Shown piece after piece: positions 18,257 through 25,989 of a DNA stretch of 64,000 nt. Location: NCBI GenBank assembly GCA_040401995.1, contig JBBANM010000021.1, forward strand, positions 1-64,000. Reading direction: 5' to 3'. How positions within the stretch are numbered: the first letter of the stretch is position 1; every line of letters starts with the position of its first letter. The stretch is from Haliscomenobacter sp040401995. GTDB lineage: Bacteria > Bacteroidota > Bacteroidia > Chitinophagales > Saprospiraceae. Below the pieces are notes generated by a model. It was not told where the DNA came from and searched no databases. It saw only the letters and a list, made by a program, of their open reading frames with translations. The translations under genes were made by a program, and so were the position numbers.

Positions 18257-18793
18257 TCATTCTACCAACTGCCATACCCCCGGCAATGCTCTTCCCAATT
18301 GATTGTAATCCAACCCATACCCAATTACAAATTTATTAGGTATTGAAAAACCAACATACTCTGGCGATAGGGGCATTTGCAACGCATCCGGTTTTAACAA
18401 TAAAGTAGCAATGGCTACAGAAGCCGTTGCCTGCGCCTGTAGTTGGGTTTTAAATTCGGTTAACGTACGCCCGGTGTCTACAATATCTTCCACCAGGATT
18501 ACATGTCGATCGGTAAGGTCGATGTCCATGCCAATCAGGGTATTAACCGTACCGCTTGAACTCAAGCCCGCGTACGACGATAATTTCACAAAACTTATTT
18601 CGCACTCAATGTCTGCTGCGCGCACCAAATCAGCGGCAAAAACAAAAGCGCCATTGAGCAGCCCTAAAAATAAGGGGCGTTTACCGGCATAAGCGGCTCG
18701 GATCTCCGCGCCCAAGGTTTTTACCCGTTCTTGAATTGCTTCTGGGGACAAAAAAGGCTGAAAATCAAGCCCGTGTACGTTGATGGTTTCCAT
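18257..18793 (-). CDS. hpt: Hypoxanthine phosphoribosyltransferase
   Basis: Purine salvage: transfers phosphoribose from PRPP to hypoxanthine or guanine. The PRPP-binding loop is VILVEDIVDTGRTL, and the catalytic aspartate follows the two acidic residues. FLGLLNGAFVFAADL and FVKLSSYAGLSSSG are the family's other conserved blocks. I begin at the ATG at 18793 (METINVHG, 178 residues); an in-frame GTG at 18814 would add seven residues. It is monocistronic, with a terminator hairpin separating it from the M28 peptidase gene upstream. Confidence 0.92.
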   Translation of the reverse strand: METINVHGLDFQPFLSPEAIQERVKTLGAEIRAAYAGKRPLFLGLLNGAFVFAADLVRAADIECEISFVKLSSYAGLSSSGTVNTLIGMDIDLTDRHVILVEDIVDTGRTLTEFKTQLQAQATASVAIATLLLKPDALQMPLSPEYVGFSIPNKFVIGYGLDYNQLGRALPGVWQLVE

Positions 18794-18823
18794 CGGTAGA
18801 TTTTTATACAACACTCTATTATT

Positions 18824-18868
18824 AAAATGCTAATGACGCGGTAGTTTGAACCCCATCATTAGCATTTT
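18824..18868 (-). terminator. Rho-independent terminator after the M28 peptidase gene
   Basis: A 13-base perfect stem (18824-18836 with 18856-18868, core ATGCTAATGA/TCATTAGCAT) around a 19-base loop. It lies 25 bases after the stop of the minus-strand peptidase gene, and the minus strand continues with TTTTAATAAT. It would also block read-through into hpt. Confidence 0.75.
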
Positions 18869-18892
18869 TTTTTCGAACCGCTCAATTACAAC

Positions 18893-20302
18893 CTATTCCA
18901 AACCATATTTATCCAGTAAAAAAACCAAACTGGTCATGGCGGCAACGCCCAATTCCAATTCGCGTTTGTTTACCGTATCAAAGGTATCAATTGCCGTGTG
19001 ATGATAGTCAAAATAGCGTTGCGAATCGGGTTCAAAACCAAATAGCAAACCTTTTTGACTTTTCAAAGGGCCAATGTCTGCTCCCGAACCTCCTTTGTGC
19101 ATTACCAGGCCATAAGCTTCCAGTAAAGGCGACCAGCTCATTACTTTTTTGTATTTTTTTTCAAAAACACTTTCCTCCCCATCTACGGTAAACCCACGAG
19201 GAAGAAAACCACCGCGATCGGATTCAATGGCGGCCAGGTGGTATTCTTTTTTGGTGGTAGAAATGGCTTTGTAGGCATTGCCACCGGCCAAACCATTTTC
19301 TTCATTCATAAACAATACACAGCGAATGGTGCGTTTTGGGCGATACCCCAGGCGTTTGATGAGTTGAAGCACGTCCATAGATTGTACGCAGCCAGCGCCG
19401 TCATCGTGCGCGCCAGTGCCCACATCCCATGAATCCAAGTGACCGCCAATGGCGATGATTTCTTTCGGGAATTGGCTGCCGCGGATTTCGCCAATCACAT
19501 TAAAAGATAGCTTAGGCGCCAACATTTGAGCGGTGTTGCGGATGTATACCTGTACGGCCTCTTCCTTCAATACGCGACTCAACAAATTGGCATCGTTGGT
19601 ACTGATTGCCAAAGCGGGTATTTGCAACACGCCTGGTTCGTAGTTCTGACTACCAGTGTGTGGTACATCATCGTTGCGGGTGGTCATAGAACGGACTAAT
19701 ACAGCAACTGCGCCATATTTGGAAGCTTTGGAAGCGCCAGCGCCGCGTTGGTCAACCGCGCCGCCATAGGCCGCAAATGTATTGAGCTGCGTAGGATCCA
19801 TTGGGCGGTTGAAGAAAACAATCTTACCAGCAATTTTTTCCCGTCCCAAAGTTTCCAGATCATCCAGTTTTTGTACTTCGATCACCTCGGCGGTGAGCCC
19901 TTTTGGCCCAGTGCCAATAGAGTTGCCCAGCGACAAAGCACGCAAGTCTTGAACCCCAATTTTACGCGAATTAACGATCCGTACTTGTTCTGGTTCGCCG
20001 CGGTACCAATGCGGCACGGTACAAGGTTGGAGCCAAACGGAATCCAGACCTAAGGTGTCCAGCATCTGTTTGGTGTATTCTACGGCGGCAATCGATGCTG
20101 GGCTGCCGCTTAAACGAGCGCCTATACGATTGCACAAATAATCCAACCAGGGGTAAGATTGCCCTTTAGTAAGCGCAACATTGTGGATATTGCGCAAGAA
20201 AAATGCATCTTCATCGCTTTGATTGTTTTTCTGAGCGAACCCGGGAAGGCTGCAAACCAGTACCAAAAAACAACCCGCTAATGCTTTTGTAAACTTGACC
20301 AT
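18893..20302 (-). CDS. Secreted M28 family zinc peptidase
   Basis: A 469-residue exported aminopeptidase or carboxypeptidase Q-like enzyme. Started at the ATG at 20302, which opens a signal peptide (MVKFTKALAGCFLVLVCSLPGFAQ). A protease-associated domain fills about 130-240. Dinuclear zinc ligands are visible: His in AIGGHLDSWDVG, Asp in GAHDDGAG, the catalytic and ligand pair in MNEENGLAG, Asp in IESDRGG and His in DYHHTAIDT. It is likely to degrade peptides in the periplasm or outside the cell. Transcribed alone and closed by a terminator. Confidence 0.9.
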   Translation of the reverse strand: MVKFTKALAGCFLVLVCSLPGFAQKNNQSDEDAFFLRNIHNVALTKGQSYPWLDYLCNRIGARLSGSPASIAAVEYTKQMLDTLGLDSVWLQPCTVPHWYRGEPEQVRIVNSRKIGVQDLRALSLGNSIGTGPKGLTAEVIEVQKLDDLETLGREKIAGKIVFFNRPMDPTQLNTFAAYGGAVDQRGAGASKASKYGAVAVLVRSMTTRNDDVPHTGSQNYEPGVLQIPALAISTNDANLLSRVLKEEAVQVYIRNTAQMLAPKLSFNVIGEIRGSQFPKEIIAIGGHLDSWDVGTGAHDDGAGCVQSMDVLQLIKRLGYRPKRTIRCVLFMNEENGLAGGNAYKAISTTKKEYHLAAIESDRGGFLPRGFTVDGEESVFEKKYKKVMSWSPLLEAYGLVMHKGGSGADIGPLKSQKGLLFGFEPDSQRYFDYHHTAIDTFDTVNKRELELGVAAMTSLVFLLDKYGLE

Positions 20303-20688
20303 TTTGATGTATTTCAGTAAATAAATTAACTTTTTTTCAAAAAAATTGTAGCGGGGCTTTTGGAGCAAAATTCTCCCAAAAGGAAAAAAAGCGAATATTT
20401 ATTGCCAAATCTTCCTGTTGGGGATCATTTATATTTTTTCATTAAAAAGGAGTAGTCCAAAAAATGACAATGATGCAGTATTTTGATGTAGGTATTGGGT
20501 TTTTATAAAAAAATGCTGTAATTTTGCTTTACCGTGAAAAAGAAGTTGAGTTTTTTGACAAATTTGTAATTGTATTTTTTACACCAACTTCCTTTTCTCG
20601 AAGCAAAAATCACACCCAGTTTAAAAATATAATTTGGTTTTATTTGGTTAGGGCTGAGGTAGTGCTGTGGTAGCGCTGCCTCCTTTTT
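20303..20688. other. Intergenic region upstream of the M28 peptidase gene
   Basis: About 385 AT-rich bases with no ORF I can support. It contains the promoter of the M28 gene and, at its far end, a hairpin with a T-run that would terminate plus-strand transcription, described separately. Confidence 0.5.
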
Positions 20689-20690
20689 TT
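20656..20690 (+). terminator. Terminator-like hairpin on the plus strand, no known gene before it
   Basis: GAGGTAGTGCT (20656-20666) pairs with AGCGCTGCCTC (20672-20682). The two imperfect positions are G-U pairs only when read as plus-strand RNA, and the stem is followed by C and TTTTTTT. The nearest genes on both sides are on the minus strand, so it does not end any annotated plus-strand gene. Confidence 0.45.
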
Positions 20691-21273
20691 ATAGCCCATT
20701 TTTAAACCGCACCTCCACCGCCATCGTATTTTTTCCGGCCAAAATCATTTGCTGCAAACCATTAATCGAATAGCCCTTTGCTGGCTCGTAAGAAAGCTTT
20801 TCTTCTGATTGAGCAATGATGCTTTTCAGTCGATTCTGAATCTCAATTTTTACCACTTTGCCTTGGGTATATTCGATGATTACTTGCCGCGTTTTGAGTT
20901 GTTCATCCAGCGCTTTATATTGAATTTTTTGGAGCAGATGCCCTTCGGCGTACAAAGTATCGGCTTGGTACTTATCGCGCCACGACAATTTATTGATATC
21001 CGAATTCACAAAAACCGCCAATTCTTTTACAAAATCGAGTTTGGCGCTGGGCAAATGCCCTTTTTTAGCGTTAAAACTCAATTCTTTTTCTGCTTTCACA
21101 TTGCCCTTCGTTAATCGAATGGCCTCCTGATTAAAAAAACCTGCCAAGTCAAAAAAATAGACTTGGCGTTTGGTGTTTTTCGGGGCAGAAGGATTCATTA
21201 GTTGACAAGCTTGTGTTGCCAAAAAAATAAAAAGCAGCGCCGCTCCAAATCGAACAGCAAACAAAATCTTCAT
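20689..21273 (-). CDS. Putative lipoprotein, function unknown
   Basis: A 194-residue protein with a hydrophobic leader and lipobox LATQAC (Cys23) followed by QLMNPSAPK, so probably a lipoprotein anchored in the outer or inner membrane. The rest alternates charged and hydrophobic residues in a pattern suggesting beta strands (VYFFDLAGFFNQEA, KIQYKALDEQLKTRQVIIEYTQGKVVKIEI). The family is not recognised. It ends immediately before a plus-strand terminator-like hairpin and sits downstream of gpmI on the same strand, 54 bp away, so it may be co-transcribed with it. Confidence 0.6.
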   Translation of the reverse strand: MKILFAVRFGAALLFIFLATQACQLMNPSAPKNTKRQVYFFDLAGFFNQEAIRLTKGNVKAEKELSFNAKKGHLPSAKLDFVKELAVFVNSDINKLSWRDKYQADTLYAEGHLLQKIQYKALDEQLKTRQVIIEYTQGKVVKIEIQNRLKSIIAQSEEKLSYEPAKGYSINGLQQMILAGKNTMAVEVRFKNGL

Positions 21274-21326
21274 TCCGCTTCATTAATCGGTTTCAAAAAG
21301 ACGGCATTTTGCAGCGTCTTTCCGTA

Positions 21327-22859
21327 TTACCGGGTGATCAAAACTGTGCCCGTCATCTCTTTTGGCGCTGTAATATCCAGTAAAGACAAAATAGTAGGCG
21401 CGATATCCCCCAGTTTGCCATTGTGAATAGTAGCGCCAGCTGACCTTGCGCTAACATAAATACAAGGTACCGGGTTTTTGGTATGTGCGGTATTGGGCGT
21501 GCCGTCTTCGTTGATCATGTAATCTGAGTTGCCATGATCGGCTAGCAAAATAGCTTCGTATCCATGCTCCAATGCCAGCGTAACGATCTGTTTCACACAG
21601 CCATCGACGGTCTCAGCTGCTTTTATGGCTGCCGAAAAAACGCCAGTATGCCCCACCATGTCGGTATTGGCAAAGTTGATACAAATAAAATCAGGCTGGT
21701 TATCTTTGATGTCTTGCAGCAAAGCATCGGTAAGCCCTTGAGCACTCATCACAGGTTGAAGATCATAGGTGGCTACCTTAGGCGAAGGAACCATAATGCG
21801 GCGCTCGCCAGGGTATGGCTCTTCGCGTCCGCCATTGAAGAAGAAAGTAACGTGAGGGTATTTTTCGGTTTCTGCCAAACGCACTTGGGTAAGTCCAGCA
21901 TTGGAGATTACTTCCCCCAGGGTATTGATCAGGTTATCGGTTTCAAAAACGATGTGCACATTCTTATAGGTGTCGTCGTAGTTGGTCATGGTAACATAAT
22001 ACAACGACAGCTTGTGCATGTCAAACTCCGGAAAGTCTTGCTGGGTCAATACCGTAGAAATTTCCCGAGGGCGATCCGTCCGGAAATTGAAACAGATCAA
22101 TGCGTCACCGTCCTTGATAGAAGGGTAAGGTTGTCCATGCTCGTCTAAGCAAACGGTAGGGTGGAGGAATTCATCGGTTTCATTGGCGGCATAACGACTG
22201 GCGATGGTGGCAGCAACATCTGAGGTGCGCTCGCCGATACCGTTTACCATGACATCGTAGGCTAATTTTACCCGTTCCCAGCGCTTGTCGCGATCCATGG
22301 CGTAATAGCGGCCCACCAAAGTGGATAATTTAGCGGGCGTACCCTGGGTGTATTTTTGTAAATCGGTGATAAAACCCAATCCGCTTTTTGGATCACAATC
22401 CCGACCATCGGTAAAGGCATGGATGTATACTTCCTTGAGTCCTTGTTCGCCAACCATGTCAATCAAAGCCTTCAGATGATTGATGTGCGAGTGTACCCCG
22501 CCATCAGATACCAAACCCATGATGTGCAAAGGTTTTTGGTTGGCTTTGGCGTAAGTCATGGCTTCAACCAAAGTTGGGTTGTTGTGCAATTCTTTTTCGC
22601 GAATGGCTTTGTTGATGCGCGCTAGCTCTTGATACACTACCCGACCGGCTCCCAAATTGAGGTGCCCCACTTCAGAGTTACCCATTTGTCCATCCGGCAA
22701 ACCAACTTCTTCGCCAAAAGTTACTAAAGTAGAATGGGGGTAATTGGCCATTAACCCATCATAGAATGGAGTATCAGCTTGGGCGATGGCATCGGCAGCA
22801 GGAACTTGTCCAAGTCCCCAGCCATCCATAATGACGAGTAATACGCGACGTTGCGCCAT
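21327..22859 (-). CDS. gpmI: 2,3-bisphosphoglycerate-independent phosphoglycerate mutase
   Basis: Glycolytic interconversion of 3- and 2-phosphoglycerate with two manganese ions. From the ATG at 22859 (MAQRRVLLVIMDGWGLG) the protein is 510 residues, the usual length. The phosphorylated serine is Ser62 in GQMGNSEVGHLNLG. GRDCDPKSG, GRYYAMDRD and the C-terminal metal ligands FANTDMVGHTG, LADHGNSD and AHTKNPVP are all present. The open frame runs 35 codons further upstream, but that stretch is not family sequence. It precedes the putative lipoprotein gene on the same strand. Confidence 0.96.
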   Translation of the reverse strand: MAQRRVLLVIMDGWGLGQVPAADAIAQADTPFYDGLMANYPHSTLVTFGEEVGLPDGQMGNSEVGHLNLGAGRVVYQELARINKAIREKELHNNPTLVEAMTYAKANQKPLHIMGLVSDGGVHSHINHLKALIDMVGEQGLKEVYIHAFTDGRDCDPKSGLGFITDLQKYTQGTPAKLSTLVGRYYAMDRDKRWERVKLAYDVMVNGIGERTSDVAATIASRYAANETDEFLHPTVCLDEHGQPYPSIKDGDALICFNFRTDRPREISTVLTQQDFPEFDMHKLSLYYVTMTNYDDTYKNVHIVFETDNLINTLGEVISNAGLTQVRLAETEKYPHVTFFFNGGREEPYPGERRIMVPSPKVATYDLQPVMSAQGLTDALLQDIKDNQPDFICINFANTDMVGHTGVFSAAIKAAETVDGCVKQIVTLALEHGYEAILLADHGNSDYMINEDGTPNTAHTKNPVPCIYVSARSAGATIHNGKLGDIAPTILSLLDITAPKEMTGTVLITR

Positions 22860-23191
22860 GATGCTTATGCGTTTTTGTGTGTTTGAGCAAGCGAGTTGAC
22901 AGCGGCAATTTACTACATGCTGAGAACACTTTAACTTTATACTTGGAACTTTCTTTGTGTCCAAGCAATTATAATCGGATGTAAACCGTTTTAAATGATA
23001 GCATTAGCCGTTCTAAACCCATTGAAAAAAGTTTCCAAAAAACGGCAAATGTTTTCCTAAAGGTTAAAATGTGACTCTTTAAACGAACAACGTCAAAATG
23101 TGTACAAAAAAGAGTCGATATTGAAACACTTTACTGAACCTTTTAACACACCGGTGAACTCCGGTATTTTTTCAAAATAAAATCGACAACC
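22860..23191. other. Divergent promoter region between gpmI and the DUF4783 gene
   Basis: About 330 bases without a gene. It has an inverted repeat GACTCTTT (23073-23080)/AAAGAGTC (23109-23116) and a short hairpin ACCGG (23150-23154)/CCGGT (23161-23165) followed by ATTTTTT, 27 bases before the DUF4783 start codon. The hairpin resembles a weak attenuator. Confidence 0.4.
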
Positions 23192-23569
23192 ATGAAAAGC
23201 CTGTTGTTATTGCTGGTAATTTTTCCCCTTTGGACCGACCAGCCTACTATGGAAGGGATTACCAAGGCGATCAGCACGGGTAATGCGGCCGCTTTGGAAC
23301 CTTATTTGGACAATTCGGTGGAGATCGCCATCTTGGATCAAGAAGACGTCTACGCCAAAACCCAAGCGGTGCAAGTTTTGAAAACATTCTTCGGTAAAAA
23401 CAAACCGACAACTTTCAATCAAATGCACCAAGGCCAGTCAAGAGGCAAGGAATCCGTGTATTGTATTGGCAATCTAACCACCGCATCTGGCAATTTTCGC
23501 GTCTACATCTATATGCGTGTTGACGCTGAGAAATACTTTGTACAAGAGATGCGGTTTGATAAGGAATAA
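23192..23569 (+). CDS. DUF4783 family secreted protein
   Basis: A 125-residue protein with a short signal peptide (MKSLLLLLVIFPLWT) and a compact NTF2/SnoaL-like alpha-beta fold typical of DUF4783: an N-terminal helix pair (GITKAISTGNAAALEPYL), then NSVEIAILDQEDVYAKTQAVQVLKTFF and a strand-rich end (VYCIGNLTTASGNFRVYIYMR). The family is almost confined to Bacteroidota and has no assigned reaction. It is a single gene, followed by a terminator shared with the convergent TIGR02757 gene. Confidence 0.8.
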   Translation: MKSLLLLLVIFPLWTDQPTMEGITKAISTGNAAALEPYLDNSVEIAILDQEDVYAKTQAVQVLKTFFGKNKPTTFNQMHQGQSRGKESVYCIGNLTTASGNFRVYIYMRVDAEKYFVQEMRFDKE

Positions 23570-23614
23570 GATGGTAGGATGAGCTGTTTTGATAAGAACA
23601 GCAATCTTGCGCAG

Positions 23615-23647
23615 CGCGCCCAACAAATCAATGATTCGTTGGGCGCG
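23615..23647. terminator. Bidirectional terminator
   Basis: CGCGCCCAAC (23615-23624) pairs perfectly with GTTGGGCGCG (23638-23647) around a 13-base loop, followed on the plus strand by TTTATTTTA. It lies between the convergent DUF4783 and TIGR02757 genes. Confidence 0.8.
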
Positions 23648-23653
23648 TTTATT

Positions 23654-24424
23654 TTAAATCCATTCGCCGCTAATGCCCATTCCAAAAAGGGCAAAGTCAT
23701 ATTTCACTGGATCAGCGGGGTCAAACGTTTTTAGCGTTTCCGTCAGTTCCAACACCGCCTGCCAATCCGTTTGTTTGCGTTCCAAAAGGCCATATCTCCG
23801 TGCAATGCGATCTACATGCACATCCAAAGGAATAAGCAACTGACTAGGTTGAATGGTTTGCCACATGCCAAAATCAACGCCTTGGGCGTCCTGACGTACC
23901 ATCCAGCGCAAAAACATATTGAGCCGTTTGCACGTAGAACCTCGTGCGGGCGTAGCCACATGCTTGCGGGTACGCTGGGGCGAGTCGGGTAAGTTGAAAA
24001 ACAATTCATGAAAACCAGTCAATGCCGCACCCACGTGAATGGAATCAGGTTGTAGAAATTGCGAAAATGCAGTTTCCAAAGAAGCCTCACTCCGATAATA
24101 CTGCTGGAAAAATTCCAAAAAATAGAGGGTATCCGTAGGTTGAAAAGTACGGTGCTTGAAATCCAGAAAGCGCTTGCGATCTATTTCCTGGTGATTGCGA
24201 ATAAAATCGAATGGCGCGCCGTCCATCAAACGGACTAACTCTTGGGCGCTGGCAATCATCGTTTTTCGCTGCCCCCAGGCCAACATGGCTACCCAAAAAC
24301 CCATGATTTCTCGATCCTGTAAACTGCTAAATTGATGAGGAATGCTGATTGGATCTGATTCAATAAAACCAGGTTGATTGTATTTTGCCGCCTGCTCATC
24401 GAGAAAGGCTTGTAAGTTTTGCAT
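23654..24424 (-). CDS. TIGR02757 family protein
   Basis: A 256-residue member of a conserved Bacteroidota/Spirochaete family of unknown function. Recognisable blocks are DPISIPHQFSSLQDREIMGFWVAMLAWGQRKTMI, FLYFLEFFQQYY-like and the C-terminal LLIPLDVHVDRIARRYGLL...DPVKYDFALFGMGI, which resembles the helix-hairpin-helix part of DNA glycosylase-like folds. I start it at the ATG at 24424, which overlaps the recX stop (TGATG), indicating coupled translation. A DNA-related role is hinted at by fold and neighbour only. Confidence 0.85.
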   Translation of the reverse strand: MQNLQAFLDEQAAKYNQPGFIESDPISIPHQFSSLQDREIMGFWVAMLAWGQRKTMIASAQELVRLMDGAPFDFIRNHQEIDRKRFLDFKHRTFQPTDTLYFLEFFQQYYRSEASLETAFSQFLQPDSIHVGAALTGFHELFFNLPDSPQRTRKHVATPARGSTCKRLNMFLRWMVRQDAQGVDFGMWQTIQPSQLLIPLDVHVDRIARRYGLLERKQTDWQAVLELTETLKTFDPADPVKYDFALFGMGISGEWI

Positions 24425-24903
24425 CAATCTGTTCCCTTTATCCATGCGTTGATGAATTCCCAAACCAATTCCGACTCAAAACCGCGACTGATGACATATT
24501 GTGCTGTTTTGGACTTGCGCGCGTAAGGCTCTTCGTTGGCTAAGGCTTCCCATTTTTTTTCCATTACGGCTTGAAGCGTTGATCGGTATTCCGTTTCGTC
24601 AATTTCTTTCAATCCTTGTTTGATGCTGTAAGTCGAAATATGGCGTGCTTTTAATTCCTGTACAATCCGAATACGCCCCCAATGTTTGACCCTAAATTTT
24701 CCGCGGGCAAAAGATCGAGCATAGCGTTCCTCGTTCAAAAATCCTTCTTCAATCAGCTCCGCCATGATGGTTTCTAAAGCATCGCCATAAACGCCCAATT
24801 CGATCAATTTGCTGCGAACTTCTTGATGACAGCGGTCTTGGTAAACGCAATATCGTTGGATGCGTTGCAAGGCCTGCTCGGGAGTCAATCTGGTTTTTGC
24901 CAA
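24424..24903 (-). CDS. recX: Regulatory protein RecX
   Basis: A 159-residue RecX, which binds the RecA filament and limits its activity. The family's three-helix repeats are visible: ALQRIQRYCVYQDRCHQEVRSKLIELG, ELIEEGFLNEERYARSFARGKFRVKHWGRIRIVQELKARHI and the C-terminal KSKTAQYVISRGFESELVWEFINAW. recA itself is not adjacent. The gene is followed without a gap by TIGR02757 (TGATG overlap). Confidence 0.9.
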   Translation of the reverse strand: MAKTRLTPEQALQRIQRYCVYQDRCHQEVRSKLIELGVYGDALETIMAELIEEGFLNEERYARSFARGKFRVKHWGRIRIVQELKARHISTYSIKQGLKEIDETEYRSTLQAVMEKKWEALANEEPYARKSKTAQYVISRGFESELVWEFINAWIKGTD

Positions 24904-25032
24904 AATTCAATTATTTTTAATATGCAAAATTTGGTATTTATTCCGGGATTCCGGTTATTCAGCCAACAATTTATATTTTTGAAGAATAAAATAACCAACT
25001 CAATTTTTTAACCCTATTTCTACCCAAAAGAC

Positions 25033-25851
25033 ATGGAAGATACCAATCAAAAAGTAAGCGCATTTATGAGCTTCATCCAAGCCTTCACACCAAAGTTGAT
25101 CGGTGCATTGATCGTTCTTTTTATCGGATTGTGGATTGTCAACATCATTGTCAGAATGATGAAGCAACGCATGGAAAAAACCAAAGTTGACGAAAGTCTT
25201 CAGCCATTCCTGTTGAGCTTGGTCAATGTATTGCTCAAAATTATGGTGGTATTTAGTGCTGCAGGCATTGTAGGCATTCAAACCACCTCGTTTGTAGCCA
25301 TGCTTGGCGCCGCTGGTTTAGCGGTAGGTTTGGCCCTGCAGGGTAGCTTGAGCAACTTTGCTTCGGGCGTGCTGATTTTGTTGTTCCGGCCTTACCGCGT
25401 TGGTGACATCATCACGGTTGGCGGTTTTTCTGGTACGGTGAAAGAAATCCAGATTTTCACTACCATCTTAGCGACCGTAGACAACCGCATGATCATTATC
25501 CCCAATTCGGCGATCACCAGCGGACCTATTGAAAACACGACGGCTTATACCGAACGCGTTGTCGAAGTTTTGGTGCCAATCGATCCTACCCAAGAAATGG
25601 GTAAAGTACGCGAGATCATCGAAACGGTAGGTAAAACTGTTCCCGGTTATGTGGATGGTTTAGGAATTACTTCTCCGGTAGTAGACGTGAAACCAACTGC
25701 AGTGACATTGGCGGCCAGAGTTTGGGTAAAACCGTTGCTTTATCTTGATGCTCAAGCGTTTTATAAAGAAGCGCTAAAAAATGCGCTCCAAGAAGCAGGC
25801 ATCGATGGCGAACACGAACCAGTGATGGAGATAAAATTGGTGCAGCAGTAA
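25033..25851 (+). CDS. Small-conductance mechanosensitive channel, MscS family
   Basis: A 272-residue minimal MscS-type channel that opens under membrane tension to relieve hypo-osmotic stress. Three N-terminal hydrophobic helices include the pore-lining TM3 with its Gly/Ala packing pattern (MLGAAGLAVGLALQGSLSNFASGVLILLFRPYRVGD, about 94-130). The beta domain (VKEIQIFTTILATVDNRMIIIPNS) and alpha/beta vestibule follow. An efficient terminator lies 29 bases after the stop, so it is transcribed alone. Confidence 0.95.
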   Translation: MEDTNQKVSAFMSFIQAFTPKLIGALIVLFIGLWIVNIIVRMMKQRMEKTKVDESLQPFLLSLVNVLLKIMVVFSAAGIVGIQTTSFVAMLGAAGLAVGLALQGSLSNFASGVLILLFRPYRVGDIITVGGFSGTVKEIQIFTTILATVDNRMIIIPNSAITSGPIENTTAYTERVVEVLVPIDPTQEMGKVREIIETVGKTVPGYVDGLGITSPVVDVKPTAVTLAARVWVKPLLYLDAQAFYKEALKNALQEAGIDGEHEPVMEIKLVQQ

Positions 25852-25879
25852 TTTTGCGTCAATTCAAAAGAATATAAAT

Positions 25880-25922
25880 GATAGCCTTGTTGATGTTTTG
25901 GTCGACAAGGCTATCTTTTTTT
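25880..25922 (+). terminator. Rho-independent terminator after mscS
   Basis: GATAGCCTTGT (25880-25890) pairs perfectly with ACAAGGCTATC (25905-25915), a 14-base loop, followed directly by TTTTTTT. A textbook terminator. Confidence 0.92.
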
Positions 25923-25989
25923 AAAATAATCCTCCTTCGCGAAACTTATCCGCGCTGGGAATGGTTCAGGGCAAAAAATCAAAAGACTT

